This document shows positions 45,853 through 57,800 of a stretch of 64,000 bases of DNA, piece by piece. The notes beneath the pieces are model-generated. The model did no database searches and was not told the origin of the DNA. It saw nothing but the letters and a program-made list of their open reading frames with translations. The stretch comes from Haemonchus contortus (lineage: Eukaryota > Nematoda > Chromadorea > Rhabditida > Trichostrongylidae): NCBI GenBank assembly GCA_000469685.2, contig LS997563.1, forward strand, positions 14,807,940 through 14,871,939, written 5' to 3'. Position 1 is the stretch's first letter. Every line of letters begins with the position of its first letter. The position numbers and the translations under genes were made by a program.

Positions 45853-48800
45853 GTTAGGTTTTGAAGATCGCCCAAAACGACTGCTTGACTCTCAGATCCG
45901 GTGCACAGAGCAGTTTGCGCTTTAACTAGGAATTACATTCCAAACTTTACATCTGAATAGAAGGTGAGCAGCCTTCAACCTTCATCGGTAGGCATCCGCA
46001 GTTATGAGCTCATCAGCAACTGCAAACACCACTAAGATAATTAATGAAACGGCTGATTACATTTGCTGAGTATATCGAAGCAGATTTGGCACGAATGAAG
46101 AGATTGGGACAGATTAGTAGAGCCGACTATGCCCCCCCCCTCTCCACCACTCCCGTCGAGGACCTGAGGGTAATCATTTTCCGTTCCATTGCGGTTTTCA
46201 CAAAGTTTGCTCTCAACAACGAATACAGCACCATAGAGGATGACTCAATTTGTAAATTACTGCATCTAAGCGGAGGGTAGCCTTACCTGAGGTTCCGAAC
46301 AGGTCCTTACTGTTCGAAGAGCCTCTGACTGACGGGAGTCTCCTCTCCTTGGATGGGGGAAGGAGGCTTAGAAAAACCTAGAGGTTTCATAAACAAGCAA
46401 TGAAACAATCTTGGACCTGGAATTTTTTTGGACTCGATACTTTCCTCAACAACGTTTTTTGCTCTAGTAACAGGGTTTTTGAGGGTGAATAAAATGCAGC
46501 TGCAGGCCAGACCCATTGGAACTTGGAAGCCATGAGAGGTCAAGAATCTTTAGGTGTCATCGCTATCCATGCGACATTTCTGCTATGGAATTGGCTTTGG
46601 GTTGGATCTGAAAATAGACAATCGTTGTTTTAATTCATGACTTCGGAAAGGAGGGAAAATCTATTGCTGAGAACCAAATTAATGACTACGAACCGTGAAT
46701 TTTTCATTTACAGCCTTTTAACGAATTGAAATCGAAGATCAGAATCCGTGATGAGGATCCGAAGGAGGCACTGGAATTGTCCAGAGCGAAACTTGAACAG
46801 CTAATTGCCGATCGCACGAGTGCTCTTCAGGTTCGTGGGCACCTTTCTTCCATGTTACTTGTTTTCTAAGGCAGTTTCCTAATCCCATTCCAACGTTTAT
46901 CCAGATAATAAATAGCTCCCACATTATTTTCTGTGAGATTACCTTTTGGTTAATGTTTTTAATTTTTGTATTCGTTGATTTTCACCTTGCAAGCTTGAGC
47001 AGACTGAAGTGATTCATGTGAGAGCATTTTTAATCCTTAACTACTGTGCATGTATAACAGAATGTACTGTGATGTTGTGGTTTGTTGGAAATGGATTGAA
47101 TGGTTTCTGGGATTCCCCTCTTTTACGGAATGAATCTGTGGCTCCCTAGAATAAATAAATGAGACGTTGTTGGGTCGAAAAACGGTCTAGACAGGGCGTA
47201 ATAAGGGCCATAATACCGACTTGGCCGACGCACGCACTCAAAGCCGAGTTAGGCCGGCTGTTCATTACTGCGCTATTCACAGGACCAGGCAAATAGTTCG
47301 CTCATGTGAGAGACACCCAGACGGTTTTAGACTACAATGTCGTTAGAACCCCTTTCTCGCCACTTTTTTAACGTTTTATATTTCTTAAAATTCGCCGATT
47401 TTCACGACTCCTTCGCCACCCTTGCACTACTTGCCACCATGGTTTCCATTAATTAACCTAAAAAGATACCACAGAATTGTCGTGAACTGTGCCTTTGAGG
47501 CATCCTCGCCAAATTTGGCCTTTTTTTGATTTTTACGTGACATTTAACCTCATGTGAAAAATGGACGAAAGTTTTCATGACAGTAGCCCATCTGGATGAG
47601 AATGGAGTTCACCCGAATCGGAGATCACTTTGAAGGCAGCAGTCGCTGTTCAGACGATCCCGAATTTTGACCATATCATTCTTAAAATTATCAGATCGAG
47701 GTTGAACAAAATTTCGTGAACGTTTAATGCAACGCCCTGAAAAATGGTCGATTTGTGTTGAGCCCTAAAACTCGTTGTCAGAACCTCATTCGCATGAAAC
47801 TAAACGCCCGGTACACATATATTAAGGAGTCTACAAAGGCGGGAGTATACTAATGAATACTTTTGCTTAGCCTTTAACTGGTAGACGACATTCATGCCGA
47901 TTCCTTTTTATTCACAAAGTTTGAAGGTGTATGATTCGGATAACAATTGATTCAGCTGGTGTTCACAACCTTCTGGACAACGCTTGATAACTCTTCATAC
48001 TGCACATTCTATGAATATGCATAGTTCTCCTGCGAGGCGACCGAGCATGGGAATCTGCTCCGAAGGATTGCGAAAATTAGATTTAATCATATAGAAGATA
48101 GGCTTTTGTCTCGTTCGGCTCTGCCTACGTCCTCCTATTTCTGCGTGTTCATTCCCTGGGGATAGGTTATCCGCCGCATAGCTATGCGAGGGATTCGAAT
48201 CGATCTCTAATTAGGAAGAGCGGCCCACCAAGAGAAAGTTGTGTTGGCGCAACTACGATGAGGACGAAGTGAATGGATTACGAGGAAAAACAGGGAGCCG
48301 AGGGAAACTCAGAATTGTTTTTGTGAGGTGCTTGGGCGACGCCATGATGACAGGTGCCACCAACAAACAACCTTCTAATCCCTGGCCAAATTGACAGCGA
48401 ATTAATGTTTCCCTTAAGGGTTGTTTGGGCTTTCAAGGGGCCGGTATCTTTTGAGTTTATCGAGCAACTCCTTCTACAGAAACGTACAACGTCTGCAGCT
48501 TGCTTGTGGAAGTGCCGAGTCGCTCACTTTGTGGGGTCCCACGGCACAGATTCATTTCTTAGAGTATGAGCACTGAGATGTTTTTTCATCATCATAAGCT
48601 GCCCTGCACAAGTGCTTGCATGTATGTTTACATTTTTGTGTGTGCAGTATGCAAAGACCACCATTGCTAAAAACCTGAATACTGGAAAAGTTCCAGTCAA
48701 GGGTATGAGAAGATCGCTGATTGGTTACAGAAAAAGACATTCACTGGTGTAGTTTGAGAAGGGTGGTCGGGAATAGTCAAGGATATAAAAGGAGAAACTG

Positions 48801-51800
48801 GATTAATTACGTTTTCCCATTAGCGGCGAGAATTCCAAATGATTTGATGTGATGGAGTGTGAAAGGGCAAGGATGAAAAAAGGTGTAACTAGTAGTGATG
48901 GATGGTTGATGGCGGTCAAATGGAAACTGGATGCTCAGCAGCTCTGTTCAGCAGAAAACAATATAAAGGAAGGGGCAAAGGTGTCAGAATATAGGTTGTA
49001 AAGACTGGTAAGAGACATCTCAATAGGTCACACAATAAATATCAAGTACCTGCTTACTGTAAGCTACACTTCGTTTTGTAGGAAAGTTTAATTACTAGTG
49101 TGAGCGGAAAGATCTCTCCATTACATCCAGTTTACTCAAACTTCTGATTTCGAACCCTCCTATGACGCACCCTCATGGCGAACATGTGACTCCATCTTCA
49201 TTTCTATTTGCCCTTGCCCAGCTTATGATTGAAGACGCTATTAGTGATGATCGTAAATGCAGACTGTTATCAAAACATGTTGGGATAAGGTAGTTTCCGG
49301 CGAAAGCTTGGAAGGCAAAACTTAAAAACGGCGTCAGAACACCTTGCTTTGGGAATCATCGTCTTCACCTCACGCTTACTTCTGAGCCCTAAATTGCTAA
49401 AGGATTATTTCGAAAAAGTATTACTGTATCCAATGAGGTGACAAGAGTAAGTGTAGCATTTTATAATCAGAATAAATGAATTACTACCACTGAATAGAGG
49501 ACCGTCTGGGGTTGAATAGGCGCTCATCTTGATTTCTTCACGAAGAAGGGAAAAATAGTTTACAGGCTTGGTCACTAAGCTTGTATGTCGCAAATGAAGA
49601 TTACAAAGAAAAGCCAGTAATATTGTACTTTATAATAAAGTATTGTTACGTTTTTAGAAACTGACTCGGAGTGCCGAAGGTTCCGCCCGCTCCTACACAG
49701 CCTATGATGATTCACAGGTAGGCTTGTCAATCGTATTCGGTTTGTAAAAAAAAGAAGATGATAGAGAAAATCGAACCGCCTTAAGGAAGATGACAAGTAT
49801 GATTTCGAGCTTTCACTCTCTTCTTAACAGAATGACATTTTCTGAATTACCAGTCGAACTGAAAAGTCGCCTTTCCAAATAGGAAATTCACTAAATTGTC
49901 TTCAGTTCTCGTCGCCACAGGATGAGGCTGTTTGCGCCAAATTCGAGCAACTTCTCAACGAGTCCGATGTTCGTGAGGCATCAAACTCGGCCGCGAGAAC
50001 TTCAGGAGTTCACGTCAATATCGAGTCCTATCGATGTGGTACGTGTATTCTTTGAGGGTCTATGAGGACAAGCTCATTTTGTGTCCATTCTAAATGCATG
50101 AGTGGGAAATAGGCTATACCACATTCCGAAGGTAATGGTCTGAGAGGATTGATTATGCTATCGAATTTCTTTACGACCCTGAAGAAGAAAAAGTCAACGT
50201 GCTCTCAGAGCCGGTCATATCACTGTCTTTTCCTTCTAAAGAAATGGATAAGATAATTCGATTGCCCACATCGGAAGCATGGTTTATGCGCCATACTCGT
50301 GCATCCACCTGAATAGGAGACAAAAATGGGTACCCTTTCCGCATGCGCATTCGCATGGGTCTAACTAGTTTCCCCAGATTAATCTAAGTTTGAATTCCTC
50401 TAGTCATTCTTTGTTCCCTAGCCTGAGTCTGTGTTCTTGGAGGTTGACAAGATCTACGCTGTTTCCAGCCAAAGATATATCCAGAGACTCCTTGTGGATC
50501 CGATCAATGTGCGGCATAAACACTTCTTATTACCGATATCAGGCTTTGGCGGAGATGCAAAGACCCCAAGAAGCGATTTTCACAGACAGACTTCCACATA
50601 CAATTACCTCCTTGGCTAACGTTGACTTCTTTCTAAACGAAACTGGTTGATCGCTTCAGAACGTCTATTGCGGCTCTGACCTTTTTATTCATCGGATCCT
50701 TAACCAAAGAAACGATTCACGACTTCAGCCTGGGTTCACTGCGTGCACTGGTTTGATACTTTCTTAGTTGAAAGCACAGTTAAGGATAAAAATGGTTTCT
50801 GCGATTTCCCCATAGTATGAATTCTAAGCACCCTTTATACCATACCTGCCGTTATGAGGGCGAAAAACGTCCTCAATAGGGCACAATAAGGCACCAGAGA
50901 TTGTATGGCGTAAATGCTACACCCCTAGTGGACGAGTTTTAAGGGCATCGTAGAGGGTGCACCATTCACAAGGGAAACAGTGTAGGAAGTTCAAACAACT
51001 TGTCATGACCCAGTGACAGGCAGTTTCGGACATTTTCGGCTTGATGTAGTCATCTCTTTGCGCCATGGGAGCAAGATAAATCTCGTCCAAATACCCCTCA
51101 CATGCCATTCCGTCACGGTGATCTCGTGCAATCTCCAGTTCCACTACTTTTGAAAAGCCGGTAAAAGCGGATTTTCCTCCTCTATATCAACTTTCACTTT
51201 TGAACCTGAAAAAGGTAGTTCAAAGCTATCGTAAACTACAAGTCCTACAAGTCCTGATTAATTAGAGGTGAGAGACAGAAGGAACAATTCTTCCCCTTTC
51301 CTACATCTCTACACTGCTTCACAATCATTGAAAAACAGCTATACAAATGCTGGCATACCATAATCGGAGACCTCATCCAAATACAAATCCATTTCAGACG
51401 CCACTGTCATACGGGATTTCGGTTGGACCGGTGCTGAAGTTGTTGAGAAGACCATGGCTGAGAATAAGAGGTTGGTCCTTATAAAAGCGGGTGCTGCTTG
51501 AAAAATTATATTTAGGGCTGACGAGACGATGCGACATCAGTTCATCGGTACCTACAGTGGCTTAACGAGGATGTACCCAAGTAAGCCTTCTTGATCTGAT
51601 CACTTGCCCTGACTGACTTGATCAACAGAAATAATTGCTACAAATTCTCAGGACGCTATTGGAGAATTGAACCTGCACCGATCACAATCGACTTGTACGA
51701 TCCGAAATTTCGACCATGGTTTGTGAATACTGAATCGGCACCGAAGGATATCGTGTTTCTTATTGACTAGTGAGTATTTTTCAAAACCATACGGCTCTCG

Positions 51801-54800
51801 CTTTATCGCTTACTTCAAAATTCGATGACTATTACATTGTCATTTTTGTGGTTTTCCATATTTCCTTCCCTCACATTTGAATACGTATGGTTGAAGGCAC
51901 AGTTCACGATAATTGAGGCACCTCTTTTTATTCGAAAGGCGGAAGTATAGATTGGGAAAAATTCATCAGTAGTGAAGAAAGCGAGAGAATTCGCCGATTT
52001 CGAGAAAAATGTGGCTTCTCAAAAGTAGGGATTACAGAGGTTGAACGAGATTCCATGACGGAAATAACATGGAAGGGGTGTTCGGACGAGTTTTCAGTTA
52101 TTGCAATTGCACAAAGGGCTGATTACATCAAGCCTGTACCAAACAGAACTGTCTTTCACAGTCGTTATGGGTCATGTCAAGTTGTTTGAACTTCCTACAT
52201 GGGTTCCCTTGTAATCGGTTCAGCCTCTGTCATTGCCGGTGAACTCGTCCGAGGATACACACGGGCCAAACTTTGAGCCTTTATAACTTCCTAACTAGGC
52301 CGTTTTCCCACCTAATAGTGCCAGATCTGGTATACATGGCGACCTCGAATTCATCCTGTGGAGGAATCTCAGAAACCATTTTTATCGTGAGCTGTGCCTT
52401 CAAAGATTGGAGTAGAGAAAAGAGTACTTTCATAAAAACAGTAGAACTAAATGAGCAGTATGGTAAGGTCGCAGGTCCAAAATTCACTTCTGAATGGGTA
52501 AAATGGCAGCTACCCTGATTAGAAGCCTATTGGAACTGTTTTGACGTTGGAGCTGCACTATACATACGATTGCCCATTACATCAGAGTGTGCACTCAGGA
52601 GGTTCGCAGAACAATGACTTAATTGTACCTCAACAAAAGCAGATACAAACCATCAGCCACAATTACGCACTACCTTCTTGCAAATGTCAATCATATGAAA
52701 GACATCAAGGGACTGTGACGAGCTATGCTGCTAAAAGCGGCTATGCTGCGTTTGAACGTCTGCTCTTTACATTCACGAGTATCCCGAGCTCTATCGACTG
52801 CCTTGACCTGAAGGATGAACGGATGCATGGCGCAGCCGATTATAACTAGTTAACAAAGTGCGCTTCATCCGTTTTTTTAGGTTATGCCCAAAGTTTAATA
52901 GTAATGGCTTTACTGAGTAATGATCCTCCTTTGAAACGAGTCATAAACGTCCAGATGGCTCTGCAATTACGGGTCAACCATCAAATGTTACAAAAGCTTA
53001 GAAAAACCATCTGAACAGAGAGATGAACACAAACTTTCATCAAATCTTGGCCTATTACCCAGTACTGAAGTTGAAGTCAATGTCGGAGCCAAACCTCTCC
53101 GAACTACCGAACAATGTCTCCTTACTAAAAGGTTGTTTTCCTGATCTCTTCTCGTGGTTCGTATGTCAGCTTTAGTGAGCTGATATTTTGGTGGTATCGC
53201 CTTATTCAGAACCAGCTAAGAACAAACGTCTCAGCCCTAGTGAAAGTCGAAATCATAGGGCACGCACGTAATATGAGGAAGGTCACTTACCGTCTGCTCC
53301 ATGAAATCTCAGAAAGCATCCAGCAACCGATTAGGGACAGCTTGGTGTGGTTGTAAGGAATTGTTACGATTTTTCAAGAAAGGCTTTTCGGTGAAACGTC
53401 GGCCCATCCAGGCGTGTATACAAACCTCTCAGGAAACAGTGCGAGAGAATAACCGTGAATTACAGCAATTAAATTGACGTCCATAAAAGGCCGCGGGAGG
53501 AGATTGGCTTATTAAACTCATTTTTATTATCTTATTACTCGCTACTACTTTCATCACAAAATAAAATAGGATTGGTGCTGACCCACACAGTTTTCGAGAA
53601 CTGGTGAAAATTCCACCCAGTGAAATTCGATTTTCAGCTCTGGAAGTGTAAAAGGTCCAACGATGCATCTTATAAAGATCACTATGATGTACATCTTGTC
53701 AACATTGTCACCAAATGACTATTTCTTTGGTGAGTGATCTTTTTTGCAAACTATGTAAAAAAAAGAGGTTTGAGAGAAACTCTACCATCATAGCATCAAG
53801 TCTATTTTCGAAGAATTGAGAAGAAATGCTATGTTTTCCTAATGCGAAAAAATCAAATATGTATGTAGTATGAGCACTTCATGTGTAATGTTTTCCTGAA
53901 GGTTCAAAAAAGACTGAGAACCCTTTGGAGAGGCATGAGCTGAAACTAGACATCTTGCTCTTTTCATGTGAATAAGCTGATCGATAAGGATTAAAATCGA
54001 ATTGGTAGGGTCACCAGTTTATTCAGAGAACCCTTTTTAGTCTGCTTGATAAAGCTCGGGCACAACGGAAAGAATGCTCATTTGACCGTGGAGACCGTCT
54101 GATATGGTAGTATGCGCAAGTAGAAATACGAAAAGGCATCGCATGACATATGCCTGGTGAATTCTTCTGGATTTGCCCCTGGATGAGTTGACTGATGTGG
54201 CAGGAGAGAGCTGCAGTGAATTACTATACAATTGTAAGCAAGAATTCTGGTCGCGGAAGCGGCAGTGCCAGTGCTTCTCCTACGCTTAAATAATCTCGAA
54301 GAATCAAAGCTCAATAGTGCATAAACTTCATAGAATTGGTAACGTCCCAGCCCCTAAGTCACTATGAACTCTGAGACTTCTTTATGACTTTTGTTGAGGT
54401 GTTTATTTTGCTTTCTTTGCCCGTAAACTACTCGTACTTTAGTTCTACATACAACTACATCAAATTACTGAACCCTAACAACTTAACAAGTTTCATATTA
54501 CTGCCTTCGACTTGTATGGCACAATGATCAGTTCGATCTATTGCAGGTGTGTATTTCAATTCCGTGTTTGCACCGATTCTTTCCTGCGCAAATGGGACAT
54601 TTCTGCCTGCCACGACGAGCAACAAAAAGGTATTGGTCTTTCTATAGCACTTAATCATTGTGGTCGCGCCCAATATCTCTTGAGATGTAGCTATGGCATT
54701 GTGACCCGTCAATGATGAAGCAACTCTTTCCCCAGAATTAATGAACGGGCTTAGGCTTCTGAGTTATCGATCGACGGAGCTGGGTACGGCTCCTCCCTCA

Positions 54801-57800
54801 CACTGACGTTTGCTCGTGTGAATTGCAAATTTTTTTCTAGGCCTGCATGTACTTTCGATGAGCTCGGGTAACGCGGTTTTTCCTGCTCTGTGCTCATTCA
54901 TTTTCAGGGATCCTAGTTTCATTTGGGAAATCAAAAGGAAATAGGAATATAAAAACGATCGCAGGTCTTCTCTAGGTGGCTATGTTGACTTGAACATCTA
55001 CCAGAGTTGAACTCCAAAATGACACCTTGACTGGAGAAGAGCGCCTCCTAGTCTGAATCCTCGTTTGCTGCATGGTGGTTTTTACCTTTATAGATCATCT
55101 GTATGACATAAAGTTCTGCTGGTCATCGATCGCTCGAAGGAGGCAGTAACGTCATCACCCATCCACGGGATCGTCCTCGCTTGAGGAACATGAAGCAATG
55201 CATTCCTTTCGTTCAGAGCTTTTGTAAAGAAGTCTGACCATCCCGCTGACGACCATACTGGTGGGCGTATGACGTTTCAGAAAATCCTGATCTAACGGTC
55301 ATTAAAAATTACATGACGTGTGTTCAACACCTGGTATTCGATTCCTTTGCGTGAGCAGAGACGTCCCTGTTCTTCATCGTCGGGGCTCCGATTTTCTTTC
55401 TGCGCTTGCGTGTTCCGGAAAATTTCAGACATTTTCTTATAACAAACACCAAACATGGTTCCGGAGAGGGTTCATACTCATCTGTCACATCCACACCGTT
55501 ACAAAACTCACTGAAGTGTCGTGAGGATACAGGATGCATTTATGAACGACGTTCATCGATTCGAAGAAGACCTTTGTTATTTTCTTATAACAGCGTTTTG
55601 AACGATGCGGATTGTAAGTTGTACTGCTTGCGTGAGGCTAGGTCTTCGAGGCGTATTTCAAAGCAGAAGGGGACACAGTGTGGACAAAGCAGTGTCGATA
55701 GAACTATGGCGGGTTCATTTGAGTCTTCTCCACTGCTCCCTCGATTTTCTTGAATGTTTCCTTCCTTTTGCGCGTTTCTTTCTGCTCAACTAAAGAGCAA
55801 CATGCTCACTTCTCGTCCTAAATATACGAAGCACGAGCAACTACCGGTTGGAACTGAATACAAAACGATTGCCAAGGTCATCGCGGATGAACAAACTTCT
55901 AGAATTATTATGGATAGTTAGGGTCAACCATAATAAACTGGGAACGTCTCCTACAGCACTTCTTCCATTCCCTCCCGTCGCTCTCGGAGTAACTTTCAGC
56001 CGTTTTTCTGGGGTCCGGGAACTTCTCCCCTAACACGGCGTCGCACATACCGCACCCGCCGCCTATCGCAGGATTGCTATGGAAGATTGGAGCGCGCAAT
56101 TTGTGAGGTAGGGAGTCCTTTAACTATTTGAATTGGCTGGTCGCTTCCTTCAATTTCAATGAGGTATTGATCGTCGTTTATAAAGGAGGAGTCATTTTAA
56201 TTAATCAAGACTAATAAACATGGAAACTAAAAAGAAACAGAAGAAAAAACGATAAAACCCAATGAAAAAGCAAGCCAGTCAAGGAAAAATTTCGCGTCCT
56301 ACTATCGATTGGCGGGGTACGGTAATTGCAGTGAATTTTGCCGCATGCCGCAAGGGAGAATGCCGCGATAGGGGAGAAGTTCCGTTACCCGTTTTTCTGG
56401 GAACCAATCTTGACGTTGAAATCATCGACAATGACCTTGAAGAAAGTATGGTCTTCTCTGTAGAGCCTCTCCAGATCCATATAAAATGCTTTCCTCTTTC
56501 TCGTAGCTTGATGTTTGTGCGTAAACATTGAAAAATCTTAGGGATGGGGTTGAGCCACATCTAATCGATGGCAAACGTCCGATTCGTAGCGTCGAGCTTT
56601 CCTACGGACCGATGTTCATGGCTAATTGTTTTAACAAGGACACATGCATTCTCAACGTTCCTGTTCACGCCTATTCTTTTTAAATCTTGAAGGCGGAGTG
56701 CAGCGGGCGATGCGTTCTCGTCTCGGCCAGCCCGATGACGTCGTACTTGTTCTGCGGGTGTGGTGCACTATAATCGAAATTGTCGCGTCGCGGCGAGAGG
56801 GACGCCGCGCGCGAAGGAATATAGCAGAATGCAGCAGCAGATAATAGGAATAGGAGCTAAAGAAGTATTAGTAGAAGCATGCCTCAAATAATCGCATATC
56901 GATTGAGTTGCATGAAGAACGCTAGAGCTGTAATAGGGGTGAAGCGAATGGTCTGCGATAGCCTTGTGCAGGGAATCGGTTGCACAAAAGCGATCCTACT
57001 GCCCGTCTCCCTTCTTAATCTTCCTCGCTGGCATCATCAGATTTTCGATACACGCTTTTGATGCAAGCGTTGTGCGTCGGACGTACACACCATCTGAGCC
57101 CTCCTTTTTCGGCTGCCTGTTATGGCCTTGTTGCCCTAGCCAACGCTTGAGAGCTCTCTTAGGATCAGCGGAATGAAGTATAGTCATACTGCTGCTATTG
57201 GAAGATATGTAGTTACCCACGAGTAGTTTGCCAGGCTGTGACGTGGAGATGGGTATACCTCAGTAAACTGGGAGATGATTCTTAGAAAGGGGAAGAGGTT
57301 CGTGCATTAGAATCCACCGAATCTTCTCTCAACACTTCCTAGTGACTCGAATGCAAGCTTGTAGCTGAACCGAGCACAAACCAACCGCTCTCACAACCCT
57401 CCACTTAAGCTTGTATAGATACATCTGCGAGGGGGAAGAGGTATAAGGTTCCCATCGCAAAAGAAACAGAGAGTTCATCCTGAATCCGTCTGCGAAACCA
57501 GTGGTTTTTATTCACCTGATTATTTCCCTATCCGCCGCCTGGGATCGCATCACTAGCTTGGCTACCAACCGGCTAGAGATCCTCTACAGAGAAAGAAGCC
57601 AAAAGAAGAAAGTCCCTGCTAGTTCCCGATAATTATAGTTTCTACTGGCCTGGCGCACGTGCACCTCCCTCCCTTGTCTGAAACATTGTCTCATTATCTT
57701 ATTAATAGAGCGCTTTGAATTTTAAAAGAAGATGAACTTCAATTCGCCAACGATTTAAATTGAGCATGGGCCAACTGTGGCTACCCGATCAAACATTATC

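Noticed and set aside
56531..56700. Plus-strand frame resembling an exon (ELSYGPMFMANCFNKDTC)
   Set aside because: The complementary strand gives a recognisable RTE endonuclease segment, so the plus frame is its shadow.
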